Shown here: positions 46,768 to 59,303 of the stretch, one piece after another
Layout of the letters: the number at the start of each line of letters is the position of its first letter
Numbering within the stretch: the stretch's first letter is position 1
Assembly (NCBI RefSeq): GCF_024721115.1
Contig: NZ_JAMDHK010000007.1
Span: 69,041-133,040 of the forward strand
DNA length: 64,000 bases
Direction: 5' to 3'
Source of the DNA: Salipiger pentaromativorans
GTDB lineage: Bacteria; Pseudomonadota; Alphaproteobacteria; Rhodobacterales; Rhodobacteraceae
Program-made: the position numbers and the translations under genes
Notes under the pieces: model-generated
Seen by the model: the letters and a program-made list of their open reading frames with translations, nothing else
What the model was told of the DNA's origin: nothing
The model's database searches: none

Positions 46768-48696
46768 ATGGCCAAAGTGATCGGTATCGACCTCGGCACC
46801 ACCAACTCCTGCGTTGCCATCATGGACGGGTCGCAAGCCCGCGTGATCGAAAACGCCGAAGGTGCCCGTACCACCCCCTCCATCGTCGCCTTCACCGACG
46901 ACGAACGCCTCGTCGGCCAGCCCGCAAAGCGGCAGGCTGTCACCAACCCCGAAGCCACCATCTTTGCCGTCAAGCGTCTGATCGGCCGCCGCACCACCGA
47001 TGCGGAAGTGACCAAAGACCAGAAGATCGTGCCGTACAAGATTGTCGACGGCGGCAATGGCGACGCCTGGGTTGAAGCCAAGGGCGACAAATATTCCCCG
47101 AGCCAGATCTCGGCCTTCATCCTCGGCAAAATGAAGGAAACCGCCGAAAGCTATCTCGGCGAAGACGTGACCCAGGCGGTCATCACCGTCCCCGCCTATT
47201 TCAACGACGCCCAGCGTCAGGCCACCAAGGACGCCGGCAAGATCGCCGGTCTGGAAGTGCTGCGGATCATCAACGAACCGACGGCTGCCGCCCTGGCCTA
47301 TGGTCTCGACAAGAAGGAAAGCAAAACCATCGCGGTCTATGACCTCGGCGGCGGCACCTTCGACGTGACCATCCTGGAAATCGACGACGGCCTCTTCGAA
47401 GTGAAATCCACCAACGGCGACACGTTCCTCGGCGGTGAAGACTTCGACATGCGGATCGTCAACTACCTGGCGGACGAATTCAAGAAAGAGCACTCGGTCG
47501 ATCTGACCAAGGACAAGATGGCCCTGCAGCGTCTGAAGGAAGCTGCCGAAAAGGCCAAGATCGAGCTCAGCTCGTCGAGCCAGACCGAAATCAACCAGCC
47601 GTTCATCTCGATGGGCTCGAACGGCCAGCCGCTGCACATGGTCATGAAACTGACCCGCGCCAAGCTGGAAAACCTGGTGGGCGATCTGATCAAGGCGTCG
47701 ATGAAGCCCTGCGCGGCCGCGTTGAAAGACGCCGGTCTCTCGAAGGACGAAATCGACGAGGTGGTTCTGGTCGGCGGGATGACCCGGATGCCGAAGGTCA
47801 TCGAAGAGGTGACCAAGTTCTTCGGCAAGGAGCCGCACAAGGGCGTGAACCCGGATGAGGTTGTGGCCATGGGCGCCGCGATCCAGGCCGGCGTGCTGCA
47901 AGGCGACGTGAAGGACGTGGTTCTTCTCGACGTGACCCCGCTGTCGCTGGGGATCGAGACGCTGGGTGGCGTGTTCACCCGCCTGATCGACCGCAACACC
48001 ACGATCCCGACCAAGAAATCGCAGATCTTCTCCACCGCCGAGGACAACCAGTCGGCCGTGACCCTGCGCGTCTTCCAGGGCGAGCGTGAAATGGCGGCGG
48101 ACAACAAGCTGCTCGGCCAGTTCAACCTCGAAGGGATCCCGCCGGCACCGCGCGGCATGCCGCAGATCGAAGTGACCTTCGACATCGACGCCAACGGCAT
48201 CGTGTCGGTCGGCGCCAAGGACAAGGGCACTGGCAAGGAACAGCAGATCACCATCCAGGCCTCCGGCGGTCTCTCGGATGAAGACATCGAGAAGATGGTC
48301 AAGGATGCCGAGGCCAATGCCGAGGCGGACAAGGAACGCCGCGAACTGGTCGAGGCCCGCAACCAGGCCGAAAGCCTCATCCACTCGACCGAGAAATCGA
48401 TCGAGGAGCATGGCGACAAGGTCGACCCGTCCACCATCGAAGCCATCGAGCTGGCCGTGGCCGCGCTCAAGGATGACCTCGAAAAAGACGATGTCGGCGC
48501 CGAGAAGATCAAGTCCGGCATCCAGAACGTGACCGAAGTCGCCATGCGTCTGGGCGAGGCGATCTACAAGGCGCAGGCCGATGCCGCCGAAGGCGGCGAG
48601 GCGCCCGACGCCGCGGATGCCTCTGGCCCGGCCTCGTCGGATGACGACATCGTCGATGCCGATTTCGAGGATCTCGGCAACGACAAGCGTAGCTGA
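46768..48696 (+). CDS. dnaK: Molecular chaperone DnaK (Hsp70)
   Basis: 642 residues. The ATPase domain begins [15 protein letters not shown] and includes [15 protein letters not shown] and [17 protein letters not shown]. The linker and substrate-binding domain contain [18 protein letters not shown] and [20 protein letters not shown]. The end is the acidic Hsp70 tail [22 protein letters not shown] is the ribosome binding site. It works with DnaJ, whose gene follows, and GrpE, which is not in the window. A hairpin terminator follows the stop before dnaJ. Confidence 0.99.
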   Translation: MAKVIGIDLGTTNSCVAIMDGSQARVIENAEGARTTPSIVAFTDDERLVGQPAKRQAVTNPEATIFAVKRLIGRRTTDAEVTKDQKIVPYKIVDGGNGDAWVEAKGDKYSPSQISAFILGKMKETAESYLGEDVTQAVITVPAYFNDAQRQATKDAGKIAGLEVLRIINEPTAAALAYGLDKKESKTIAVYDLGGGTFDVTILEIDDGLFEVKSTNGDTFLGGEDFDMRIVNYLADEFKKEHSVDLTKDKMALQRLKEAAEKAKIELSSSSQTEINQPFISMGSNGQPLHMVMKLTRAKLENLVGDLIKASMKPCAAALKDAGLSKDEIDEVVLVGGMTRMPKVIEEVTKFFGKEPHKGVNPDEVVAMGAAIQAGVLQGDVKDVVLLDVTPLSLGIETLGGVFTRLIDRNTTIPTKKSQIFSTAEDNQSAVTLRVFQGEREMAADNKLLGQFNLEGIPPAPRGMPQIEVTFDIDANGIVSVGAKDKGTGKEQQITIQASGGLSDEDIEKMVKDAEANAEADKERRELVEARNQAESLIHSTEKSIEEHGDKVDPSTIEAIELAVAALKDDLEKDDVGAEKIKSGIQNVTEVAMRLGEAIYKAQADAAEGGEAPDAADASGPASSDDDIVDADFEDLGNDKRS

Positions 48697-48718
48697 GCAT
48701 AGCTCTCGGAACAGACGG

Positions 48719-48750
48719 GGGGCCGGTCCGGATGCCGGACCGGCCCCTTT
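48719..48750 (+). terminator. Hairpin between dnaK and dnaJ (partial terminator)
   Basis: A perfect 13-bp stem GGGGCCGGTCCGG / CCGGACCGGCCCC (48719-48731 and 48735-48747) with an ATG loop is followed by TTT. It would cut dnaJ expression below that of dnaK if read-through is partial, or stabilise the dnaK message. Confidence 0.8.
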
Positions 48751-48776
48751 CCGTTCCAAGCCAAAGGAGGGCATGA

Positions 48777-49931
48777 ATGTCCAAGCGTGACTATTACGAC
48801 GTGCTCGGCGTCAACAAGGGTGCCTCCGCGGACGAGATCAAGAAGGCCTATCGCAAGAAGGCCAAAGAGCTTCACCCCGACCGCAACGCCGACAATCCCG
48901 AAGCCGAAGGCCAGTTCAAGGAAGCCAACGAGGCTTACGAAGTTCTGAAGGACGCCGAGAAAAAAGCGGCCTATGACCGTTTCGGCCACGCCGCCTTTGA
49001 GGGCGGCATGGGCGGCGGTCCGCGTCCGGGCGGCGGCTTTCAGGGCGGCCAGGGCGATTTCGCCAGCGCCTTTTCCGATGTGTTCGACGATCTCTTCGGC
49101 GATTTCATGGGCGGGCGCCAGGGTGGCGGCGGGCGTCAGCGCGCCGCGCGCGGGGCCGATCTGCGCTACAATCTGCGCGTGACGCTGGAAGAGGCCTATA
49201 ACGGGCTTCAGAAGACGATCAACGTGCCGAGCTCGGTGCAATGCGGCGAGTGCAACGGCTCCGGGGCCGAGGGCGGCGCCGAGCCGGTGACCTGCCCGAC
49301 CTGTTCCGGCATGGGCAAGGTGCGCGCGACGCAAGGGTTCTTCACGGTGGAACGCACCTGTCCGACCTGTTCGGGCCTGGGCCAGATCATCAAGAACCCC
49401 TGCGGCAAATGCGGCGGCACCGGACGTGTACAGAAAGAGCGCGCGCTGTCGGTGAACATCCCCGCCGGCGTCGAAACCGGCACCCGCATCCGGCTGGCCG
49501 GCGAGGGCGAGGCGGGCATGCGCGGCGGGCCTCCGGGCGATCTCTACATCTTCATCGAGGTGAAGAAGCACGAGATCTTCGAACGCGAAGGCGCCGAGCT
49601 GCATTGCCGCGTGCCGGTGAGCATGGCGACGGCGGCGCTGGGTGGCGACATCGAGGTGCCGACGATCGACGGCGGCCGCTCGCGCGTCAAGATCCCGGCG
49701 GGCAGCCAGTCGGGGCGCCAGATGCGCCTGCGCGGCAAGGGCATGCCGGCACTGCGTGGCGGCGCCTCGGGCGACATGTTCATCGAGCTGGCGGTGGAAA
49801 CCCCGGTGAACCTGAGCACGCGCCAGAAGGAGCTGCTCCGCGAGTTCGAGGAGCTGGGCGAGGACAACAACCCGGAATCGCACAGCTTCTTCTCGTCCGT
49901 GAAGAACTTCTGGGATTCGATGAAGGGGTAA
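48777..49931 (+). CDS. dnaJ: Chaperone DnaJ (Hsp40)
   Basis: 384 residues. The J-domain holds HPD in [17 protein letters not shown] at about residue 35. A Gly/Phe-rich region follows ([16 protein letters not shown]). Four zinc-finger repeats CxxCxGxG are [24 protein letters not shown] and CGKCGGTG. The C-terminal substrate domain is complete. It stimulates the ATPase of DnaK. CCAAAGGAGGGC gives a strong ribosome binding site. Tandem hairpins follow. Confidence 0.98.
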   Translation: MSKRDYYDVLGVNKGASADEIKKAYRKKAKELHPDRNADNPEAEGQFKEANEAYEVLKDAEKKAAYDRFGHAAFEGGMGGGPRPGGGFQGGQGDFASAFSDVFDDLFGDFMGGRQGGGGRQRAARGADLRYNLRVTLEEAYNGLQKTINVPSSVQCGECNGSGAEGGAEPVTCPTCSGMGKVRATQGFFTVERTCPTCSGLGQIIKNPCGKCGGTGRVQKERALSVNIPAGVETGTRIRLAGEGEAGMRGGPPGDLYIFIEVKKHEIFEREGAELHCRVPVSMATAALGGDIEVPTIDGGRSRVKIPAGSQSGRQMRLRGKGMPALRGGASGDMFIELAVETPVNLSTRQKELLREFEELGEDNNPESHSFFSSVKNFWDSMKG

Positions 49932-49940
49932 ACGCCGGAC

Positions 49941-49981
49941 CGGGCCATTTGGCCCGGCAAACGCTCCGATGGAGCGTTTGA
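49941..49981 (+). terminator. Tandem hairpins after dnaJ
   Basis: The first stem is CCGGGCCA / TGGCCCGG (49941-49948 and 49951-49958). The second is CAAACGCTCC / GGAGCGTTTG (49959-49968 and 49972-49981). They lie 10 bases after the dnaJ stop. T tracts are poor, so efficiency is uncertain. Confidence 0.6.
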
Positions 49982-50066
49982 GGCGGTTGCGGGCGGAGCC
50001 CAGGAGATTTCCAATCGCTCCAGCGGAGCTTTGGGACTGTCCCCAGCCTCTCCAACCTCACCCGAC

Positions 50067-50096
50067 ACAAGGGCCGCGCCTCTGCGCGGCCCTTGT
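50067..50096. repeat. Perfect inverted repeat upstream of radC
   Basis: ACAAGGGCCGCGC / GCGCGGCCCTTGT (50067-50079 and 50084-50096) is a perfect 13-bp stem with a CTCT loop. It is probably the real end of dnaKJ transcription, even though no long T tract follows. Confidence 0.65.
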
Positions 50097-50100
50097 CACG

Positions 50101-50115
50101 TTAACCTTTTCCTAA
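50101..50115. promoter_or_regulatory. CtrA-like site upstream of radC
   Basis: TTAACCTTTTCCTAA has the TTAA-N7-TTAA layout of a CtrA binding site with one mismatch in the second half. It is 24 bases before the radC start. Short A/T motifs of this kind can occur by chance. Confidence 0.35.
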
Positions 50116-50138
50116 CCGCACCGCGCGACGCTTGGCCC

Positions 50139-50903
50139 ATGACACAGGCGCGGCAATTCTCCGATTCCCAGGCAGAGCTCTTCGCTCATGACGAGGCCCC
50201 CGCCGCGCTGGCGCCGCCCGGCCGGGTGCTGCCCTCTTATCTCCGCGATCATCGCACGCGCCTGCGTCAGCGATTCCTGGCCGGGGGCGCCGAGGCGCTG
50301 CCGGACTATGAGATGCTCGAGCTGGTGCTGTTCCGCGCGCTTCCCCGACGCGACGTAAAACCTCTGGCCCGCGCCCTGCTCGACGCCTTCGGCGATTTCA
50401 ACGGCGTCGTCTCCGCCCCCGCCACGCGGCTGACCGAGGTCTCCGGCGTGGGCGAGGCGGTGGTGACGGAGTTGAAAATCGTCGAGGCCGCGGCACATAG
50501 GCTGGCGCGATCCCGGGTATTGCAGAAACAGGTGGTCAGTTCCTGGGACGCGCTGCTGGCCTATTGTCAGACCGCCATGGCGCATCGCGAGACCGAACAG
50601 TTCCGGATCCTGTTCCTCGACCGCAAGAACGTGCTGATCGCGGACGAGGCGCAGGCGCGCGGCACGGTGGATCACGTCCCGGTCTATCCGCGCGAGGTGG
50701 TGAAACGCGCGCTGGAGCTGAACGCCAGCGCGCTGATCCTGGTGCACAACCACCCGTCGGGCGATCCGACGCCCAGCCAGGCGGACATCGACATGACCCT
50801 GCAGATCCAGCACGCCGCAGAGGCGCTCGGCCTCACCCTGCACGATCATCTGGTGATCGGAAAATCGCGGGAAATCAGCTTTCGCCGCGATGGGCTGCTG
50901 TGA
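50139..50903 (+). CDS. radC: RadC-family JAMM/MPN-domain protein
   Basis: 254 residues from the ATG at 50139; upstream in-frame sequence looks non-coding. The N-terminal helix-hairpin-helix is around residues 55-120 ([40 protein letters not shown]). The C-terminal JAMM domain holds H203, H205 and D216 in [18 protein letters not shown]. The family was once linked to DNA repair, but its biochemical role is unsettled. It lies alone, after the dnaJ terminator region, with a CtrA-like motif just upstream. Confidence 0.94.
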   Translation: MTQARQFSDSQAELFAHDEAPAALAPPGRVLPSYLRDHRTRLRQRFLAGGAEALPDYEMLELVLFRALPRRDVKPLARALLDAFGDFNGVVSAPATRLTEVSGVGEAVVTELKIVEAAAHRLARSRVLQKQVVSSWDALLAYCQTAMAHRETEQFRILFLDRKNVLIADEAQARGTVDHVPVYPREVVKRALELNASALILVHNHPSGDPTPSQADIDMTLQIQHAAEALGLTLHDHLVIGKSREISFRRDGLL

Positions 50904-50968
50904 ACGGTCGAGGAAAGCCCGCACGGGCTTGACGAGACCCCTCCTCCGCCCTTGCGGGCGTCCTCGGT

Positions 50969-52522
50969 TCAGCGCAGCCAGACCTCGACACGCCGGTTCA
51001 CCTGCCGTCCCCAGACGGTATCGTCGCACGCCATGGGCATCGCTTCACCAAAGGCTTCGGTCGCCAGGTCGATCCGGTCCAGATCCGCGGCCTCCGCCGC
51101 CTGTTCCACCGCACCCCGCACCGTTTCAGCCCGTTTGCGCGCGATCTCCAGATTGCCCTCCGCCGGCCCTTGCCCGTCCGAGAACCCCACGAAAACCAGC
51201 CGCCGGCCATCGTATTCGCCGGCCTCAAGAGACCGCGCCAGTTGCTGCACGTTGGAGCGCGACTGCGCATCGAGCCGCGCCGAACCCGGCTCGAAGCGAA
51301 ACGAGGTGGTCAGCCGCCGCATCGGCGACAGCACCGTCACAAGCTCCTGCAACCCGGCCAGACCGTCTTCGCCCACCGCCACCGCAATGGCATTGGCCAG
51401 CCGGTCGCCCTGCTGGTTCAGCGGCAGCTCTTCCGGCGCCTGGTCCACAAACCCCGCGCGCCGGATCACGATCTGCGCCGGGGCGCTTCTCGTATATGAG
51501 AGAAACTCCCGCACAAGGGCAGGCAAGCGCCGGGCCGGGAAATAGAGGAACATGGGCGCTGTGAGCGGATAATCCTCGGTCTTGATCGCCGCCCGGCGCC
51601 CGCGCAACTGGAACCCGCAGCTTCCGGTCAGATAAAGCGGCTTGGTATTGCCGATCTCGGAATAGCTCGCCAGCCCAAGCCCGAACGGATCGCGCGCCAC
51701 GGCATGCGCCAGCGCGCCATTGCTGTCATGGCGCTGAAGCTCGCCGTGCAGCGTCAGGCGCGAGGGGCGCAGCAGCCGGTCCTCGACCCCCTGCGACAGC
51801 CCGGATTCCGCGTTGCGCAGATGCAGCACCACCGGCGCATCGGGCCCGCCGAGTTCGCGCCAGTTGCTCAGCCGGCCCGACAGCACCCGCGCCAGATCGG
51901 AAAGCGAGATGGCATCGACCGGATTGTTCGCCGCCACAACCGGAATCATCGCATCGAGCGCCAACACGCGGCTGCGATTGGGTTCGGACAAATCGCCCAG
52001 CCCGCCTTCCCGCGCCAGGCGCAGCTCGGCCAGGCGGATCTCCCGAAGTGCCATGACGATGTCGGCCTCGTCGGCCAGCAGATCGGCAAAGCCCTGGTCG
52101 GTATTGCTGACCCGAAAGACGAACCGGCCCACCACCCGCTCCTCGCGCGGGTCGCTCAGCACATAGCGGAAGTGGCTGTCGTCGATCGCTTCGCGCAACG
52201 CCGTCAGCCCGTTGCGCAGCGCAAACCCCTCGACCAGCGCCGGCATCAGAACCTCACCGATCGTCGCCGACCCGGAGACCTGCAGCTCGGCCACAAAATC
52301 GGTCAGCGACGGGCAACCGACCCCGTCGCACAGCACTCCGGAGCTGTCCACCGTCAGCTCGCCGAAGCGCGTCTCGATACGGTAGAATTCGCCGTCGAAG
52401 CCCAGCAGCGTGCCGGTCAGTTCGATCCCGCCGTCGCGCGACCGCAGGGTGATGTCCTGCGCCCAGAGCGGACCCGCCACAAAGAAAAGTGCGGCGAAGA
52501 CCGCCGCACGGAACGCGCGCAT
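50969..52522 (-). CDS. Phosphate-binding-like / OmpA chimeric exported protein
   Basis: 517 residues with an export signal (FRAAVFAALFFVAGPLWA). A short N-terminal region (DITLRSRDGGIELTGTLLGF) precedes a PstS-like periplasmic-binding domain at about residues 80-340 (ADEADIVMALREIRLAEL, IPVVAANNPVDAISLSDLAR). The C-terminal 140 residues form an OmpA-like domain (TSFRFEPGSARLDAQSRSNV, GRRLVFVGFSDGQGPAEGNL). It would sense or hold a small ligand close to peptidoglycan. The ligand is unproven, and transport partners are not nearby. It follows the unknown exported protein gene after 21 bases. Confidence 0.85.
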   Translation of the reverse strand: MRAFRAAVFAALFFVAGPLWAQDITLRSRDGGIELTGTLLGFDGEFYRIETRFGELTVDSSGVLCDGVGCPSLTDFVAELQVSGSATIGEVLMPALVEGFALRNGLTALREAIDDSHFRYVLSDPREERVVGRFVFRVSNTDQGFADLLADEADIVMALREIRLAELRLAREGGLGDLSEPNRSRVLALDAMIPVVAANNPVDAISLSDLARVLSGRLSNWRELGGPDAPVVLHLRNAESGLSQGVEDRLLRPSRLTLHGELQRHDSNGALAHAVARDPFGLGLASYSEIGNTKPLYLTGSCGFQLRGRRAAIKTEDYPLTAPMFLYFPARRLPALVREFLSYTRSAPAQIVIRRAGFVDQAPEELPLNQQGDRLANAIAVAVGEDGLAGLQELVTVLSPMRRLTTSFRFEPGSARLDAQSRSNVQQLARSLEAGEYDGRRLVFVGFSDGQGPAEGNLEIARKRAETVRGAVEQAAEAADLDRIDLATEAFGEAMPMACDDTVWGRQVNRRVEVWLR

Positions 52523-52543
52523 GAAAGACCCCGGTTGATCCTG

Positions 52544-53509
52544 TCAGTTGCCGGCGATCTTCAGGTCTTCGATCAGGTTTTTCAACACCAGAAAGTCGCC
52601 GATGCTGTCGCAGGCCGGCATGTCGAGCGTCAGGTCGCGTGCCCTCAGCCCCGTGTCGCCATGCCGCTCCAGGGTCTGCGCCTCGACGTCGCTGCCGCAA
52701 TTGGCCTCGGTCACCTCGGCTTCGACCGACACCGCAACCCGGCCACTGCGATGCGTCGTCGCCACAGGGAAGCTGTAGACCTCGGCCATCAGCGGCTCGG
52801 GCGCCTCGGCATTGCCCAGCCGCGAGAGGAACCCGCCTTCGCCCCTGGCCGTGCGCTCCATATCGCCGGCGGAGGCCGCCCAGACATGGCCCTCGGTGAA
52901 ATAGGCCGCGTCGAACTCGCGCGCGTGAAGCTGGAGCCCGGTCTGGCCTTTCCATTGCAACACGACCCGGTCGTAAAACGGCAGCGCAGGCACTTCGGTG
53001 CTGGCGGTTCCGCCGGTGCCATTGTCGAAGGCCACGATGAAAAGCGCATGTTCGGACAGCGCCGGAACACGGACCCGCAGCGTGCCGTCGGGCTGGGTGA
53101 TCTCGGTGAACATCAGCCCGTGGTGATGGATCGTCACACGTTCGGACGCATGGCAGGGCGCGACAATCGACAGATCGACCATCGCCCCGGCATTCGCCAT
53201 CGCGCTGACGTCGAGCGCGCAGTCGAAGCCGGGCGCCGCATGGTCTTGCGGCATCGGCTCCGCCACCTGCGGCGCGCTGTCAGCGGCGGCCAGCACGACC
53301 CGTGCGTCCGGAAGCCCTGCCACGGCCGCCTCGACCGGCAGTCGCGGCGTGAGCGCCGAAGAAGTATCGGTGATGCCGCTCACCACCAACTCGGCAGGCT
53401 GCGCCCGCGACGCCTGTGTCGGCACGCTGCCATTCTGCATGACATAGCCGATCGCCAGCGCGGTGAAGATCGTCACCACCGCCAGAAGATATGTTTTGAG
53501 ACGTGCCAT
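52544..53509 (-). CDS. Exported protein of unknown function, secA neighbour
   Basis: 321 residues from the ATG at 53509 with GGAGG upstream. The N-terminus has a membrane anchor or signal (YLLAVVTIFTALAIGYVMQ). I recognise no enzymatic motif. The mature part has a region rich in beta-strand patterns (MVDLSIVAPCHASERVTIHH, HGLMFTEITQPDGTLRVRVP) and a late cysteine pair (NCGSDVEAQ, MPACDSIGDF). It is placed between secA and the OmpA-chimera gene on one strand, which suggests a role in the cell envelope. I recall similar neighbours in other Rhodobacteraceae, sometimes labelled translocase, but I cannot support that. Confidence 0.72.
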   Translation of the reverse strand: MARLKTYLLAVVTIFTALAIGYVMQNGSVPTQASRAQPAELVVSGITDTSSALTPRLPVEAAVAGLPDARVVLAAADSAPQVAEPMPQDHAAPGFDCALDVSAMANAGAMVDLSIVAPCHASERVTIHHHGLMFTEITQPDGTLRVRVPALSEHALFIVAFDNGTGGTASTEVPALPFYDRVVLQWKGQTGLQLHAREFDAAYFTEGHVWAASAGDMERTARGEGGFLSRLGNAEAPEPLMAEVYSFPVATTHRSGRVAVSVEAEVTEANCGSDVEAQTLERHGDTGLRARDLTLDMPACDSIGDFLVLKNLIEDLKIAGN

Positions 53510-53645
53510 CGCGGCCTCCGCGCAGTTCGATTCATTGCCGACAGGAAACAATCTGAGGGCAAAAAGAGGCGCTGTTGCGGCACAAGCGGGGAGTCATTCT
53601 GACGCCGGAGGGCGTCATCGCACCCTCCGAAACAAGATGTAGATG

Positions 53646-56384
<2,739 letters not shown>

Positions 56385-56578
56385 GGCCTGCCCGTTCCTG
56401 TCTGACATTGTCGTGTTCTGTCGGTGGCATCCGCTTGCCCGCCTCGAACACAGCCCATATGACACAGGGGAACGACCGGCCTTGCAGAGCCTTTTGGCCA
56501 TGTAAGGCTAGGGTCACAGAGTGTCAACGCCGCCCTCTGCGGGCGGCTTTCATCAAGGACCGGGAAAGGACCTGACAG

Positions 56579-57427
56579 ATGCCGAAAACCCTCACCAAAC
56601 TGACCGCGGTGGCCTTTGCGCTGGCAATGGCGCTGCCCGTTCAGGCCGAGGAAACGAGCCTCGACACCGTCGTGGCCACGGTCAACGGGCAGGACATCAC
56701 GCTGGGCAATATGCTGGTGATCCGTGCGCAGCTTCCCGAGCAGTATCAGCAGCTCGGCGACGATGTGCTCTGGGACGGGATTCTCGATCAGCTCGTGCAG
56801 CAAACCGTTCTGTCGCAAGACGAAAAGGCCCAGGAGACCAAGCGCGTGACGCTCTCGCTCGAGAACGAGCGCCGCTCGCTTCTGGCCGCCGAGGTGATCA
56901 AATCCGTCGCCGATGCGGCGCTGACCGACGACGCGATCCAGGCCGCCTATGATGCGGAATACATGGGCGCGGAGCTGGGTCAGGAATACAACGCCTCTCA
57001 CATTCTCGTGGAAACCGAGGACGAGGCCAAGGCGCTGGTCGAAGAGCTGAACGGCGGCGCAGATTTCGCCGAGCTGGCGAAGGAAAAATCCACCGGCCCC
57101 TCCGGCCCCAATGGCGGCGAACTGGGCTGGTTCGGCCCCGGCATGATGGTGGCGCCCTTCGAAGAGGCGGTGAAGACGCTGGAGGTCGGCCAGATCTCGG
57201 CACCGGTACAGACCCAGTTCGGCTGGCATGTGGTCAAACTCAACGACATGCGCAGCAAAGAGGCTCCGGCTCTTGACAGCGTGCGCGGAGAGATCGAATT
57301 GAAGCTGCAGCAAGAGGCCGTTCAGGGCTATATCGACGACAAGCTCGCCGCGGCCGACGTGACCCGCATGGACAAATCCGAGACCGACGTCTCGGTGCTG
57401 TCCAACATGCAGCTTCTGGAGGACTAA
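56579..57427 (+). CDS. Periplasmic parvulin-type peptidyl-prolyl isomerase
   Basis: 282 residues with an export signal (LTAVAFALAMALPVQAEE). An N-terminal chaperone-like helical region precedes a parvulin domain at about residues 137-230. The domain carries YNASHILVETEDEAKALVEE, GPSGPNGGELGWFGPGMMVA and PVQTQFGWHVVKLNDMR. It should assist folding of proteins leaving SecYEG; SurA/PrsA-like proteins have the same arrangement. It is divergent from secA, and argJ starts one base after its stop. A short GC hairpin (56529-56547) lies upstream. Confidence 0.92.
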   Translation: MPKTLTKLTAVAFALAMALPVQAEETSLDTVVATVNGQDITLGNMLVIRAQLPEQYQQLGDDVLWDGILDQLVQQTVLSQDEKAQETKRVTLSLENERRSLLAAEVIKSVADAALTDDAIQAAYDAEYMGAELGQEYNASHILVETEDEAKALVEELNGGADFAELAKEKSTGPSGPNGGELGWFGPGMMVAPFEEAVKTLEVGQISAPVQTQFGWHVVKLNDMRSKEAPALDSVRGEIELKLQQEAVQGYIDDKLAAADVTRMDKSETDVSVLSNMQLLED

Positions 57428-58657
57428 GTGGCCAAGATCACATCTGTTTCACCCCTCGCGCCCAGCTCTTTCCCGGATCTTCCGGTGATCGGCGGGGTCC
57501 GCTTTGCCTCTGTCGCGGCGGGGGTCCGATACGCGGGGCGCACGGATGTGATGCTGGCACTTCTGGCACCGGGCAGCACCGTGGCCGGGGTGTTCACCCG
57601 TTCGGCCACCCGCTCGGCCAATGTGCTGGACTGCCAGGCCAAGATCGGCGCCGACAGCGATGCCGGCGCCGCGATCATCGTGAACTCGGGCAATTCCAAC
57701 GCCTTCACCGGCAAGGCCGGCGACGGCTCGGTCGCGGCGATCTGCGCGGCGGTCGCCAAGGCCGCGGATCTGCCCGAGACGCGCGTCTTTACCAGCTCCA
57801 CCGGGGTGATCGGCGAACGTCTGCCGCATGACCGCATCATCGCCAAGGTCGGCGAGCTGATGGGCGCGCTGGACGACGCCAAGGCCGCCGAGGCCGCCCG
57901 CGCCATCATGACCACCGACACCTTCCCCAAAGGCGCCTGCGCCACCGTGACGCTGCCTGGCGGCACGGTGAAGATCGCGGGCTTCGCCAAGGGCTCGGGC
58001 ATGATCGCACCGGATATGGCGACGATGCTGGTCTATCTCTTCACCGATGCAAAGATCTCCCGCGCCGACCTTCAGGCGCTGGTGAGCGGCATCAACGCCC
58101 GCACCTTCAACTGCATCACCGTAGACAGCGACACCTCGACCTCGGACACGCTGCTGATGGGCGCCACCGGCGCCTCGGGCGTCGCGGTCACGACCGCCGA
58201 CACCGCCTTTGCCGAGGCATTGGAAGGCGTGTTCCTCGATCTCGCCCACCAGGTGGTGAAGGACGGCGAGGGTGCCACGAAATTCGTCACCGTGAACGTG
58301 ACCGGCGCCGCCTCCGATGCCGATGCCCGCACCCATGCGCTGGCCATCGCCAACTCGCCGCTGGTCAAGACCGCCATCGCCGGCGAAGATCCGAACTGGG
58401 GCCGAATCGTCATGGCAGTGGGCAAATCCGGTGCCGCCGCCGACCGCGACGCGCTGAGCATCCGCTTCGGCGATGTGCTGGTGGCGGAGAACGGCTGGGT
58501 CGCGCCCTCCTACAAGGAAGAGGACGGCGCCGCGCTGATGAAGGAACAGGACATCACCATCGGCGTGGACATCGGGCTCGGCACCGGCAAAGCCACCGTC
58601 TGGACCTGCGATCTCACCCACGGCTACATCAGCATCAACGCCGATTACCGCTCCTGA
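57428..58657 (+). CDS. argJ: Bifunctional glutamate N-acetyltransferase/amino-acid acetyltransferase
   Basis: 409 residues from a GTG start that directly follows the parvulin stop codon. ArgJ transfers the acetyl group from N-acetylornithine to glutamate in arginine synthesis and may also make N-acetylglutamate from acetyl-CoA. The precursor cleaves itself between A198 and T199 in GSGMIAPDMATMLVYLF, and T199 becomes the nucleophile. Other family motifs are VNSGNSNAFTGKAG and EDPNWGRIVMAVGKSGA. Length is typical. No other arginine gene is in the window. Confidence 0.96.
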   Translation: MAKITSVSPLAPSSFPDLPVIGGVRFASVAAGVRYAGRTDVMLALLAPGSTVAGVFTRSATRSANVLDCQAKIGADSDAGAAIIVNSGNSNAFTGKAGDGSVAAICAAVAKAADLPETRVFTSSTGVIGERLPHDRIIAKVGELMGALDDAKAAEAARAIMTTDTFPKGACATVTLPGGTVKIAGFAKGSGMIAPDMATMLVYLFTDAKISRADLQALVSGINARTFNCITVDSDTSTSDTLLMGATGASGVAVTTADTAFAEALEGVFLDLAHQVVKDGEGATKFVTVNVTGAASDADARTHALAIANSPLVKTAIAGEDPNWGRIVMAVGKSGAAADRDALSIRFGDVLVAENGWVAPSYKEEDGAALMKEQDITIGVDIGLGTGKATVWTCDLTHGYISINADYRS

Positions 58658-58663
58658 CCCGGC

Positions 58664-58713
58664 CTTTCATCTTTCTCCAAATACTCAAAATGGCGAGGGG
58701 CCTGCCCCTCGCC
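58664..58713 (-). repeat. Composite GC-hairpin plus GAGTATTT element, copy 3
   Basis: CTTTCATCTTTCTCCAAATA followed by CTC (58664-58686) lies beside the hairpin GGCGAGGGG / CCCCTCGCC (58692-58700 and 58705-58713). Read on the minus strand the order is hairpin, then GAGTATTT and AAAGATGAAAG, as in copy 1. It lies between argJ and mutT. Confidence 0.65.
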
Positions 58714-58739
58714 TCCCCCCTTTCCGCCAGAGCCGCGCC

Positions 58740-59141
58740 ATGTCCAAGATCGTCCTCGTCTCCGCCGTTGCCCTGATCGACCCCGATGGCCGCGTGCTGC
58801 TCGCGCAGCGGCCCGAAGGCAAGAGCATGGCCGGGCTCTGGGAATTTCCCGGCGGCAAGGTCGAACCGGGCGAGTCCCCCGAGGTCGCGCTCATCCGCGA
58901 GCTTCAGGAAGAGCTGGGCATCGACACCTGGGAAAGCTGCCTTGCGCCGCTGACCTTCGCCTCGCACAGCTACGAGTCCTTCCATCTTCTGATGCCGCTC
59001 TTTGCCTGCCGCAAATGGCAGGGTACGCCGCAATCCAGGGAAGGCCAGGCGCTGAAATGGGTTCACGCGCGCGATCTGCGCGATTACCCCATGCCGCCGG
59101 CCGATATTCCCCTGATCCCGATCCTGCGCGATTGGCTCTAA
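58740..59141 (+). CDS. mutT: 8-oxo-dGTP diphosphatase (Nudix hydrolase)
   Basis: 133 residues. It removes oxidised dGTP from the nucleotide pool and so prevents mutation. The Nudix box G-x5-E-x7-REU-x-EE-x-GU fills residues 39-61 exactly. FPGGKVEPGESPE and ALKWVHARDLRDYPMPPAD are further MutT-like parts. Length is typical of MutT. It is the next gene after argJ, an order I recall from other roseobacters, with the repeat element in the 82-base spacer. Confidence 0.92.
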   Translation: MSKIVLVSAVALIDPDGRVLLAQRPEGKSMAGLWEFPGGKVEPGESPEVALIRELQEELGIDTWESCLAPLTFASHSYESFHLLMPLFACRKWQGTPQSREGQALKWVHARDLRDYPMPPADIPLIPILRDWL

Positions 59142-59303
59142 ACATCGGAATGTCCAGAAAAAACGTTCCCCACGGGCCGAAATGCTGCGACTGCGAGATA
59201 AATTGCCTAACATTGTGACGATTGTGCGGCAAGTTTTTCTGGTTTCGTTAACGATTCGGCAGTATTTAAGAAGCTGTCGCTCACCTTGGGGGAATACGAA
59301 ACA

